DNA of 64,000 nucleotides from an uncultured Oscillospiraceae bacterium (lineage in GTDB: Bacteria; Bacillota; Clostridia; Oscillospirales; Oscillospiraceae): the NCBI GenBank assembly GCA_910588635.1, contig CAJUPW010000001.1, positions 102,395-166,394 of the forward strand. The letters run 5' to 3'. This document shows positions 25,042 to 31,607 of the stretch, piece by piece. Every line of letters starts with the position of its first letter. The first letter of the stretch is position 1. The position numbers were made by a program, and so were the translations under genes. Below the pieces are notes generated by a model that was not told the origin of the DNA, ran no database searches, and saw only the letters and a program-made list of their open reading frames with translations.

Positions 25042-25661
25042 TACGCGTACACCTCCTCGATGATAGCCAGGGCGGCCTTGTCGATGACCAGCTGCTTGGC
25101 GTTGACGATGTCGTAGACGCTGAGGACCTTGGCGGTGGTGGTCACCACGCCGGGGATGTTCCGGGCGGAGAGCACCACGTTCTTGTCCACGTCAGGGGTA
25201 ATCACCATGGGCTTGCCGGCCTCCAGGCTGTTGAGGAAGGTCTGCATGGCCTTGGTCTTGACCTCGTCCAGCTTCAGGCCGTCCACCACCAGAATGTTCC
25301 CGGCGGCGGCCTTGGCGGACAGGGCCGACTTCAGGGCAAGCCGGCGGGCCTTCTTGTTCAGGCTGGTGCGGTAGCTGCGGGGCTTGGGGGCGAACACGAT
25401 GCCGCCGTGGGTCCACTGGGGAGCCCGGGTGCTGCCCTGACGGGCGTGGCCGGTGCCCTTCTGACGCCAGGGCTTCTTGCCGCCGCCGGAGACCTCGGCC
25501 CGGGTCAGAGCGCTCTGGGTGCCCTGACGGCAGTTGCCCAGGTGGTTCTTGACCGCCTCATGGACCACGGCCTGGTTGGGCTCGACGCCGAAGATGGCCT
25601 CGGAGAGCTCGATCTCGCCGATCTGCTTGCCGGCCATATCATAAAGGTTCGCTTTAGGCAT
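25041..25661 (-). CDS. rplD: 50S ribosomal protein L4
   Basis: The 206-residue protein has the tunnel-lining loop RAEVSGGGKKPWRQKGTGHA at about residues 45-66. L4 is the autogenous regulator of the S10 operon in E. coli; whether it acts on the long leader found here is not known. Confidence 0.98.
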   Translation of the reverse strand: MPKANLYDMAGKQIGEIELSEAIFGVEPNQAVVHEAVKNHLGNCRQGTQSALTRAEVSGGGKKPWRQKGTGHARQGSTRAPQWTHGGIVFAPKPRSYRTSLNKKARRLALKSALSAKAAAGNILVVDGLKLDEVKTKAMQTFLNSLEAGKPMVITPDVDKNVVLSARNIPGVVTTTAKVLSVYDIVNAKQLVIDKAALAIIEEVYA

Positions 25662-25680
25662 GACTCAATCTCTCCTTTCC

Positions 25681-26409
25681 TTACTTGTTGCGGGCGGAAG
25701 CCTTCTGCGGGTTGACGCGGGCGGAAGCCTTCTGCGGGTTGACACGGCCGCCTTCGGCAGCGTGCTTCTCGACGATGGTCTTGACGGTGTTCTTCAGATA
25801 GACGATGCCGCCCTTGGGGCCGGGAACGGCGCCCCGGACCGCGATCAGGCCCAGCTCCTCGTCCACCTGGACCACGTCCAGCTTCTGGACGGTGACCTGA
25901 ACATTGCCCATCTGGCCGGCGCCGTCACGCCCCTTGGCGATGTGGCCGGGGGTGGTGCCGGGGCCCAGAGACCCCTGATGACGGTGGACAGGGCCGCCGC
26001 CGTGGGTGTTGCGCTTAACGGCCGCGCCGTGGCGCTTGACAACGCCCTGGAAGCCGTGGCCCTTGCTGGTGCCGGTCACGTCCACGTAGTCGCCGGCGGC
26101 AAACACGTTGGCGGTGAGCACGTCGCCCACCTCGTACTTGGAGCAGTCCTTCAGGGCGAACTCCTTGAGGACCTTCTTGTACTCGGTGAGGCCGGCCTTC
26201 TTCTGGTGGCCGATCTCAGGCCTGGTGAGCTTGCGCTCAGGAGTCTCCTGGTAGCCCAGCTGAATGGCCTCGTAGCCATCCTTTTCGGCGGTCTTCTTCT
26301 GCACCACGGTGCAGGGGCCGGCCTGGATCAGGGTGACGGGCACCACCCGGCCGGCTTCATCGAAGATCTGGGTCATGCCGATCTTTTTGCCGATGATCGC
26401 TTTCTCCAT
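25681..26409 (-). CDS. rplC: 50S ribosomal protein L3 with short tandem-repeat tail
   Basis: The 242-residue protein starts MEKAIIGKKIGMTQIFDEAG and has the HGGGPVHRHQGSLGPGTTPG loop close to the peptidyl transferase centre. The C terminus is extended by two perfect copies of RVNPQKASA (27-bp tandem repeat at about 25684-25743) ending in RNK, beyond the usual length of about 210 residues. It follows rpsJ after a 263-base spacer instead of a short gap. Confidence 0.97.
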   Translation of the reverse strand: MEKAIIGKKIGMTQIFDEAGRVVPVTLIQAGPCTVVQKKTAEKDGYEAIQLGYQETPERKLTRPEIGHQKKAGLTEYKKVLKEFALKDCSKYEVGDVLTANVFAAGDYVDVTGTSKGHGFQGVVKRHGAAVKRNTHGGGPVHRHQGSLGPGTTPGHIAKGRDGAGQMGNVQVTVQKLDVVQVDEELGLIAVRGAVPGPKGGIVYLKNTVKTIVEKHAAEGGRVNPQKASARVNPQKASARNK

Positions 26410-26672
26410 TGGGTTTTTTCCTCCTATTTAAAGGTTATTGGTTGACGGGGCCCATTGGGCTGGCCTTGTCACGCCTCGCCTGTCCGCGACGGCTCGGACG
26501 CTTCTCGTCAACTTGACCCGTCCGCCTCAAAACGCGGCGGACTGCGGGTACAACAGGATCAGGCGCTGGGGAATCATTCGAATTTTTTTCGCCAGGCAAG
26601 GCGGGACGCCGCAGACAGTACCGGGTGTACGGCAAGGCGGCCCAACGCAGTATGGCGGAAAAAGACGGATGA
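26410..26672 (-). other. Non-coding spacer between rpsJ and rplC
   Basis: This 263-base transcribed stretch contains a dispersed repeat (26586-26658), the stems GTCCGCC...GGCGGAC and GGACGCTTCTC-like purine-rich sequence, and GCGAGGCGTGACAA (26466-26479 on the complementary strand) ahead of the rplC ribosome binding site. I see no open frame or promoter of quality in it. Confidence 0.55.
26586..26658 (-). repeat. Dispersed imperfect-palindrome repeat, copy B
   Basis: This copy starts 14 bases after the rpsJ stop and aligns with copy A at 19883-19954 over about 71 bases with a single one-base length difference mid-element; blocks such as CCCAACGCAG, ACAGTACC and GGCAAGGCGGG or close variants are shared. 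Confidence 0.75.
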
Positions 26673-26984
26673 TTACAGCTTGATCTCGATCTCCACGCCG
26701 GCAGGAAGCTCCAGACTCATCAGGGCCTCTACGGTCTTGGGGGAGGGCTTGATGACGTCGATCAGGCGCTTGTGGATGCGGCGCTCGAACTGCTCGCGGC
26801 TGTCCTTATACTTGTGGACGGCCCGCAGGATGGTGACCACCTCTTTCTTGGTGGGCAGAGGGATGGGACCGGAGACGTTGGAGCCGGTGCGCTTGGCGGT
26901 CTCCACAATCTTCTCGGCGCTCTGGTCGATGAGCTGGTGGTCATAGGCCTTGAGGCGGATGCGGATCATTTCTTTCTGAGCCAT
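26673..26984 (-). CDS. rpsJ: 30S ribosomal protein S10
   Basis: The 103-residue protein starts MAQKEMIRIRLKAYDHQLID and ends LPAGVEIEIKL. It is the first gene of the cluster and also the NusE partner of NusB in antitermination. AAGGAGG lies 9 bases before the ATG. A promoter 268 bases upstream and a leader with an intrinsic terminator precede it. Confidence 0.98.
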   Translation of the reverse strand: MAQKEMIRIRLKAYDHQLIDQSAEKIVETAKRTGSNVSGPIPLPTKKEVVTILRAVHKYKDSREQFERRIHKRLIDVIKPSPKTVEALMSLELPAGVEIEIKL

Positions 26985-27245
26985 TTGGGTGTTTCCTCCT
27001 TAATACGAATTGAGTTGCTTTTGTCCCTCGCTTCGTCGGTGAGAGTTCTGCTTTCCACGCTTTCGTGCGTATCACTCCAGGCCACGAAAAAACCGGCACA
27101 GTGACAGGCCGGTTTTTACCGCACCCAGCGATATACGCCGTGTACAGCACTCGCTCAGCCGCCCGATCGTCGGACATACTCCGCGGAAGTTACCGGCTTT
27201 CGCCGCAATCTCCCGCATCATCGCAGACTGCGTCTCTTCAGACGC
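26985..27245 (-). promoter_or_regulatory. Leader of the S10 operon (about 260 nt)
   Basis: The transcribed leader between promoter and rpsJ contains an intrinsic-terminator hairpin (27087-27117), small stems before it, and GCGAGGGACAA (27021-27033 complement) before the rpsJ ribosome binding site. It has no open frame of note. A terminator well before the first gene implies regulated read-through. Confidence 0.6.
27087..27117 (-). terminator. Attenuator-like terminator in the S10 leader
   Basis: Minus strand AAAAACCGGC / GCCGGTTTTT with an eleven-base loop, the 3' arm running into T6 then CGTGG. It lies about 130 nt into the transcript and about 100 nt before rpsJ. Confidence 0.75.
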
Positions 27246-27251
27246 CCCGTT

Positions 27252-27280
27252 ATCATACAACACTCAGCCGTGTGTGTCAA
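27252..27280 (-). promoter_or_regulatory. Promoter of the S10-spc-alpha cluster
   Basis: Minus-strand TTGACA (27275-27280), 17 bases, TATGAT (27252-27257). This is the best promoter match near the cluster and is correctly placed for a 260-nt leader. Confidence 0.8.
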
Positions 27281-27359
27281 GCCTTTTTTTGAAAAATTTT
27301 CGGCGGATTTCCTTCCCTTTCCTCCAGGTTCTTTGGGCAGTATACCTATAAATATAATA

Positions 27360-27384
27360 TCCGGCCCGCTTAAGGCGGGCCGGA
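27360..27384 (-). terminator. Terminator of the WG-repeat gene
   Basis: TCCGGCCCGC / GCGGGCCGGA with a five-base loop lies 15 bases past the stop codon, followed on the minus strand by TATTATATTT. Confidence 0.7.
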
Positions 27385-27399
27385 CGCGTATATTTTTAT

Positions 27400-29499
27400 T
27401 TATGGCTTCTGCGCCCACTTTGGAATTGCTACATTTTTCACATCGCGGAGGAAATTGCCCTCCATATCGAAAAACAGATAATCAGTTTTCGTTGCTCCCG
27501 GGGGGAAATCATACGCCAGTATTTCTCCATCCAGGGTCTCACTGACACTATCGTAATTCTGCTTCAACAGATGGTTTCCCTTCAGATCAATCAGGTTTTG
27601 CTTCCCGTTCACTAGGGTCACACGTGCCACTTTAAGGTCCTCTCTGAAGTCTCCGGCAAACTTATACATACAGGGAATCACAAGAATATCTCCCTTTCCC
27701 ACATACCCCATATAACCATCAATATTTACCGAAGAAAGCCCCAGCGTCTCGTCCCAATCACTCCGATAGTCGATATATCGGGTCACACAGGTCCCAACCT
27801 CCGGCAGGAAAATTAGATCATAGTACTGCTCCTCAGTAATGGGGTTTCCCTTTAAATCAAAGCGTTCAAATACTGCCTCATGCTTATCATTGTAGTTAAC
27901 GCCATACAACGCCTGCGGATTCCAATACACAGAACTGACAGAATCGTAGCTTTGGGGCAGACGTGTCTTTCCGTAGGTGTCGATAAAATTTTCCTTGCCA
28001 TCATTAAACTTGACTACGGCCAGTCCCGTCCTTTCTTCAAAGGTCTCCGCGCGCTTATACTGACAAGGAATCATCAGCTTATCCTTTTCATCCACATAAC
28101 CCCAGATATACCCGTCAAGCTGCACTGCACGCAGACCGCAGACCATATCCTCGTCCCGCATGGTAATACGTTTGGTAACAGTCTCTCCTACCTTGGGCAA
28201 AGCGGCGGGCTTGGACGGCGTTGTGCTTGGCTTCTCAGTAGTGCTAGGTTTAGTCACCGTGCTCGGCTTCGTTGCCGTACTGGGCTTTGTGGCAGTGCCG
28301 GGTATGGTTGCTGTACTCGGCTTCGCAGATACCGGCGGACTGACCGGATTCTTCAGCAGGCCAAACTCATCTCCCTTTCCGTAAGCCATATAGCCTCCGG
28401 AAGAATTGCTTAACAGGTCGTACTTAATAGGAATCACAATTTTTCCATTCTTATCAATTGCGCCGCACCGCCCGTTTCTCGAAACGACCATCACATCTTC
28501 ACAGAAAAAGCGGTTTCTGTCCTTGCTCCCGGGGTGATCCAGTCCCTCCGGCGGAATCACCGAAAACACATACGGTTCTTCAACCGTACAGCCCACGTAC
28601 ACATCCACAAGCTGGCGATAAAACGCCCACACCCCAGCGCTGTTTCCCGGAGACACGCCAATTGTAAATTTATCCTCACAAGGGCGATACCAGCCGTCTG
28701 TTGCTTTTTCAAACTCAGCTTTGCTTACCTTTGTGCCATCTGTCTTATAGAAAAACTCCTCCGTCCGGTTACTGACACGGACAGCGCGAATATAATCACC
28801 CGCGACACTGTAACCGCTGTGTCCCTCTTTTATGATATAATTACCCTTTTTGTCGATCAGATACCAGCACCAATCAGAAGTGTCCTTACCAATGGCCACT
28901 TCCAGATATGGATGGTAATCATTACTTGTTACGCTGTCGAACTGGAATGGGATCACCAGTTTCATGTTGCAGTCCGCAAAGCCCCACAGGTTTTCCCTCC
29001 GGACCGGAACAAGTCCCGAATACTTGTTGTAGGAGCCGATCAGGTCAATGCTGCCGGATACATCCTCCCCTACTACGCCTCGCTTAACGGCAGGTTCGGC
29101 AAAGGGAAGCGCTCCATCCACCGCATAATCCTCCGGAACCACACGGATCGTCCAGCTCATGGAATCAGGCGTCAAATCCCACGCATCCGCCTTTGGATCC
29201 GCCGGGGCAATCATATATTTGTAACTCACTGTAACGGTGGTAGTGCCGGGCCTCACGCCGGTAACATCGCACTGGGATGAGACGCTGCGCGGAGAAATGC
29301 TGAGAATATCCCGACTCCCGCCGCCCCACCTATGGGTCTCTGCTCGTCCTTCTCTACAGCTCAGAGTAATCGTTTCGCCTACCTTCACAGTCAGCACTGA
29401 GCGCGCGGCGCTGACAGATTTTACCGAACCGGCAGCCAGCACAGAGAACATCAAAAAACTCAGCAGGACGGAACATACCCACATATTTTTTGCTCTCAC
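27400..29499 (-). CDS. Secreted WG-repeat protein with Ig-like N-terminal domain and Pro/Thr/Ser linker
   Basis: The start is the GTG at 29499, 6 bases after AAGGAAGG; it gives 699 residues. The N terminus is a signal peptide (MWVCSVLLSFLMFSVLAAG, cleavage near VSA-AR). An Ig-like (BIG2-type) region follows (about residues 35-125, VLTVKVGETITLSC). WG (KWG) repeats with the LVIPFQFD / IVIPIKYD / LMIPCQYK pattern are on both sides of a low-complexity linker of five KPST-type units (DNA 28215-28330). The linker is typical of wall-spanning or surface proteins. No LPXTG anchor is visible. Function and ligand are unknown. It is likely exported and transcribed alone. Confidence 0.8.
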   Translation of the reverse strand: MRAKNMWVCSVLLSFLMFSVLAAGSVKSVSAARSVLTVKVGETITLSCREGRAETHRWGGGSRDILSISPRSVSSQCDVTGVRPGTTTVTVSYKYMIAPADPKADAWDLTPDSMSWTIRVVPEDYAVDGALPFAEPAVKRGVVGEDVSGSIDLIGSYNKYSGLVPVRRENLWGFADCNMKLVIPFQFDSVTSNDYHPYLEVAIGKDTSDWCWYLIDKKGNYIIKEGHSGYSVAGDYIRAVRVSNRTEEFFYKTDGTKVSKAEFEKATDGWYRPCEDKFTIGVSPGNSAGVWAFYRQLVDVYVGCTVEEPYVFSVIPPEGLDHPGSKDRNRFFCEDVMVVSRNGRCGAIDKNGKIVIPIKYDLLSNSSGGYMAYGKGDEFGLLKNPVSPPVSAKPSTATIPGTATKPSTATKPSTVTKPSTTEKPSTTPSKPAALPKVGETVTKRITMRDEDMVCGLRAVQLDGYIWGYVDEKDKLMIPCQYKRAETFEERTGLAVVKFNDGKENFIDTYGKTRLPQSYDSVSSVYWNPQALYGVNYNDKHEAVFERFDLKGNPITEEQYYDLIFLPEVGTCVTRYIDYRSDWDETLGLSSVNIDGYMGYVGKGDILVIPCMYKFAGDFREDLKVARVTLVNGKQNLIDLKGNHLLKQNYDSVSETLDGEILAYDFPPGATKTDYLFFDMEGNFLRDVKNVAIPKWAQKP

Positions 29500-29802
29500 G
29501 CAAATCCTTCCTTTCCTTTTATTGTTGGGAAATCTCTCAGCGGTGTACACCCCTGGAGGGCAAGTATCACAGCCCTCCGGGGCGTTTTCCGCCGAGACAA
29601 ACAAAAGCGGCGCAAGATATCTCTATCCCACACCGCATCTATCCAGACACAAACCCTCAAACCGCCTCTTGTAAAAGGGCGGCTTTTCCGATATAATGAG
29701 GGCCGGCGCAGCAATGCTGTTGTGTGGGAGGACACGCTCCCGCATAGGGGCGCGGGGTGTTGCGACCACCCCACGTCCTGCCTTTATTTGCCTCGTAGCC
29801 CT
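29500..29802 (-). ncRNA. Candidate structured RNA / leader upstream of the WG-repeat gene
   Basis: A minus-strand promoter at 29803-29831 would make an RNA beginning near 29796. Its first 110 nt can fold into a closed domain: outer stem AGGGC / GCCCT, inner stem AGGAC / GTCCT holding the hairpin GGGGTG-loop-CACCCC, and a CAGCA / TGCTG hairpin. A terminator-like stem AAGCCGCC / GGCGGTTT (about 29663-29690) follows. The rest to the WG start codon contains GCCCTCC... / GGAGGGC. No known riboswitch class is recognised. A separate small RNA of about 135 nt is as likely as a leader. Confidence 0.45.
29669..29697 (+). promoter_or_regulatory. Plus-strand promoter facing the structured RNA
   Basis: TTGTAA (29669-29674), 17 bases, TATAAT (29692-29697). 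It is convergent with the promoter at 29803-29831, 105 bases away. A 31-codon frame follows at 29714 but has no ribosome binding site, so I do not call it. Confidence 0.5.
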
Positions 29803-29831
29803 ACTATAGCACAGTTCGACGAAAGATACAA
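29803..29831 (-). promoter_or_regulatory. Minus-strand promoter of the structured RNA / WG-repeat gene
   Basis: TTGTAT (29826-29831) and TATAGT (29803-29808) are 17 bases apart on the minus strand. Confidence 0.6.
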
Positions 29832-29862
29832 GGAAATTTTCAGGCAGAATTTAACACAAAAA

Positions 29863-29893
29863 GCCGCCTTGCGTCCGCAAAAAGCAAGGCGGC
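29863..29893 (-). terminator. Terminator insulating the toxin locus
   Basis: GCCGCCTTGC / GCAAGGCGGC with an eleven-base loop is followed on the minus strand by TTTTTGTGTT. It would stop any minus-strand read-through from the toxin locus before the WG promoter. Confidence 0.7.
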
Positions 29894-29905
29894 CCAATTA
29901 TATAC

Positions 29906-29933
29906 TTGCAAAGATTGTCGGGTATGGTAAAAT
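29906..29933 (+). promoter_or_regulatory. Promoter of the Fst-like toxin gene
   Basis: TTGCAA (29906-29911), 16 bases, TAAAAT (29928-29933), predicting a transcript start near 29940 and a 46-nt leader that can fold over the ribosome binding site. Confidence 0.6.
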
Positions 29934-29981
29934 AATTACGCCGTTCTCTCCCCGCCCTAACGTAAGGGAAAGGGGGTGAAT

Positions 29982-29995
29982 TCTCATGTGCGGGC
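29982..29995 (+). repeat. Direct repeat DR1 over the toxin start codon
   Basis: TCTCATGTGCGGGC, 14 bases, covers the toxin ATG and is repeated exactly at 30135-30148 beyond the shared terminator. Confidence 0.85.
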
Positions 29996-30081
29996 CATAT
30001 GATCTTTTGATGGCCGTTGCAGCGAATGTGATCGCGTATTACATTTGCAAGTGGCTTGACGGCCATGGCAGAGGACGGTAA
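29986..30081 (+). CDS. Fst/Ldr-like type I toxin peptide, 31 residues
   Basis: A 31-codon frame begins MCGPYDLLMAVAANV and ends CKWLDGHGRGR. It has one hydrophobic segment (LLMAVAANVIAYYIC) followed by WLD and a charged tail, the Fst/Ldr toxin pattern. AAGGGGGTG precedes the ATG by 7 bases and can pair with upstream CCCCGCCCT, so the mRNA leader may hide the ribosome binding site. The gene is followed by a bidirectional terminator, a convergent promoter and an exact repeat of its start region, as in the par locus of pAD1. Toxicity is inferred from architecture, not shown. Confidence 0.75.
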   Translation: MCGPYDLLMAVAANVIAYYICKWLDGHGRGR

Positions 30082-30090
30082 GCACAATTG

Positions 30091-30123
30091 AAACCCCGGA
30101 GAGCTGACACCTCTCCGGGGTTT
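30091..30123. terminator. Shared bidirectional terminator of toxin mRNA and antisense RNA
   Basis: AAACCCCGGAGAG / CTCTCCGGGGTTT is a 13-bp stem with a seven-base loop, followed by CTTTTGTG on the plus strand. It lies between the two convergent promoters and would be the 3' end of both RNAs. Confidence 0.85.
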
Positions 30124-30134
30124 CTTTTGTGATA

Positions 30135-30148
30135 TCTCATGTGCGGGC
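30135..30148 (+). repeat. Direct repeat DR2 in the antitoxin RNA gene
   Basis: Exact 14-base copy of DR1 at 29982-29995, located inside the antitoxin RNA. The complement carried by that RNA can pair with the toxin start codon region. Confidence 0.85.
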
Positions 30149-30171
30149 TAAATTTGGCTTTTGCCAAAAAA

Positions 30172-30201
30172 ATTATACCACAAGCGCTCCGGAATATGCA
30201 A
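30172..30201 (-). promoter_or_regulatory. Promoter of the candidate antitoxin RNA
   Basis: Minus-strand TTGCAT (30196-30201), 18 bases, TATAAT (30172-30177), starting 10 bases after the rpiB stop codon. Confidence 0.65.
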
Positions 30202-30210
30202 GAGCGAATT

Positions 30211-30648
30211 TCACTCTTTTTCAATATCCATCATCAGCTTCACCCGGCGCTCGTGCCGCCCCCCCTCGAACCCGGTATTGAGGAAGGCGTCCACAATGCG
30301 CTCGGCGGTCATCACGCCGGTGACCCCCGCACCCAGCGCCAGCATGTTGGCGTCGTTGTGGCGGCGGGTGAGCTCGGCGGACAGCACGTCGCCGCACAGG
30401 GCGCAGCGGACGCCGCGCACCTTATTGGCCGTGATGGAAATACCGATGCCGGTGGTGCAGATGACGATGCCCCGCTCACACCGGCCCTCCGCCACCGCCC
30501 GGGCCGCCGCCGCTCCGAATACGGGATAGTCGCAGCTCTCGGCGCTGTCGGTGCCGAAGTCCTCACAGGTAATGCCCTTGGCGGCCAGATACGCCTTGAT
30601 ATGCTCCTTCAGCCCATAGCCTCCGTGGTCAGACGCAATGGCAATCAT
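30211..30648 (-). CDS. rpiB: Ribose 5-phosphate isomerase B
   Basis: The 145-residue enzyme interconverts ribose 5-phosphate and ribulose 5-phosphate. It starts MIAIASDHGGYGLKEHI, with the catalytic cysteine in VICTTGIGISI and the RHNDANMLALG block. The chosen ATG has GGGAGG 8 bases upstream, while two earlier in-frame codons have none. Allose-6-phosphate isomerase activity is possible in this family. Confidence 0.93.
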   Translation of the reverse strand: MIAIASDHGGYGLKEHIKAYLAAKGITCEDFGTDSAESCDYPVFGAAAARAVAEGRCERGIVICTTGIGISITANKVRGVRCALCGDVLSAELTRRHNDANMLALGAGVTGVMTAERIVDAFLNTGFEGGRHERRVKLMMDIEKE

Positions 30649-30750
30649 AAGCAATTCCTCCCAATACGCGCCCCAGGGGGCGTTTTTTCTCCCCTATTGT
30701 AGCTTTTTTTTCGTCAGATTGCAAGGGGTGGGAAAATTTTTGATCTCCAT

Positions 30751-30781
30751 GTATAACCATCCCCGTGGCTGTCCAAAATAG
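30751..30781 (+). promoter_or_regulatory. Possible sporulation-type (sigma-F/G-like) promoter of the SpoIIQ-like gene
   Basis: GTATA (30751-30755), 16 bases, then TCCAAAATAG (30772-30781), just before the GGAGG of the gene. This is a loose match to forespore promoter consensus and is an inference. Confidence 0.3.
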
Positions 30782-30798
30782 GCTTCGGAGGTGGTTTT

Positions 30799-31563
30799 TT
30801 GAAAAACCAGAGCTTTTGGAGAAAACTGGGCGACTTCGCCATGGGAAAGGGCTTTTACATAGTCCTGTTCCTGTGTGTCGCCACCATAGGAATTTCGGGC
30901 TATTATCTGCTTCAGACTGTTGTGAAGGGCACCCGCCCCGCCGAGCCGGCGGGCGGCGGAGCCTCCGTCACCATCCCCGACCAGAGCGCCGGCCGGCCCT
31001 CCATCCCCGTCCCGGGGCCGGACGAGGACCCGCCCGCCGTCTCCCCCCGCCCTCAGGCTGAGCCGAACCCCGCGCCCGCCGCCCAGCCGGACGACCCGGA
31101 GCCGGTGAAGGACACCGCCCCCGAGCCGGACACCCGGGAGAGCGGCAAGACCGTCTCCAAGGTCTTTACCTGGCCGGTTCAGGGGACGGTACTCCGAGAT
31201 TACAGCGTGGAGGTCCTGTCCCTAGACCCCACCATGGGGGACTGGCGCACCCACGGCGGACTGGATATCGCCGCCGCCCAGGGGGTGAAGGTGCTGTCCA
31301 TCAGCGCGGGCACCGTGGAGCAGGTCTACACCGACGCCATGATGGGCGCCACCGTGGTGGTGGACCACGGCGGCGGACTGAAATCCTGGTACTGCAACCT
31401 GGCCGAGGACGTAACCGTTCAGGCCGGGGACAAAGTGGACATTGGCAGTGAGCTGGGCGCCGTGGGCTCCTCCGCCATCGCCGAGGTGGGCGTGGAGTCC
31501 CATGTCCACCTGGAGACCACCCTGGACGGCCGTCCGGTGGACCCCAGGGACTATCTGAAATAA
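30799..31563 (+). CDS. M23-family (LytM) membrane protein, SpoIIQ-like
   Basis: The 254-residue protein starts at a TTG preceded by GGAGGTGG. One membrane segment (FYIVLFLCVATIGISGYYLL, residues 18-37) is followed by a long Pro/Glu-rich linker (about 45-120) and a C-terminal LytM domain. The metal-binding residues are present: H-x3-D in THGGLDI and H-x-H in ESHVHLE. SpoIIQ works in engulfment and the forespore-mother cell channel; clostridial SpoIIQ keeps the catalytic motif, as here, unlike B. subtilis SpoIIQ. A general murein peptidase cannot be excluded. Confidence 0.8.
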   Translation: MKNQSFWRKLGDFAMGKGFYIVLFLCVATIGISGYYLLQTVVKGTRPAEPAGGGASVTIPDQSAGRPSIPVPGPDEDPPAVSPRPQAEPNPAPAAQPDDPEPVKDTAPEPDTRESGKTVSKVFTWPVQGTVLRDYSVEVLSLDPTMGDWRTHGGLDIAAAQGVKVLSISAGTVEQVYTDAMMGATVVVDHGGGLKSWYCNLAEDVTVQAGDKVDIGSELGAVGSSAIAEVGVESHVHLETTLDGRPVDPRDYLK

Positions 31564-31568
31564 AACAG

Positions 31569-31600
31569 CCGCGTCCCGGGGTATTCCCTCCGGGACGCGG
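31569..31600. terminator. Terminator between convergent SpoIIQ-like and kduD genes
   Basis: CCGCGTCCCG / CGGGACGCGG stem followed by TCTTTTCT on the plus strand, between two convergent stop codons. Confidence 0.75.
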
Positions 31601-31607
31601 TCTTTTC

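Larger units (their letters stand above)
30091..30166 (-). ncRNA. Candidate antitoxin RNA (RNA II-like)
   Basis: From the minus-strand promoter at 30172-30201 an RNA of about 75 nt would run to the shared terminator. It includes the complement of DR2 (GCCCGCACATGAGA), which is perfectly complementary to the toxin start region, plus the terminator loop. Size and organisation match the pAD1 RNA II antitoxin. Confidence 0.7.

Noticed and set aside
29496..29774. 92-codon minus-strand frame between the structured RNA and the WG gene
   Set aside because: It runs through hairpins, lacks a ribosome binding site and reads as arbitrary sequence; treated as leader RNA.
29714..29809. 31-codon plus-strand frame after the plus-strand promoter
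   Set aside because: No ribosome binding site and the Arg-rich sequence does not look like a toxin or a known small protein.
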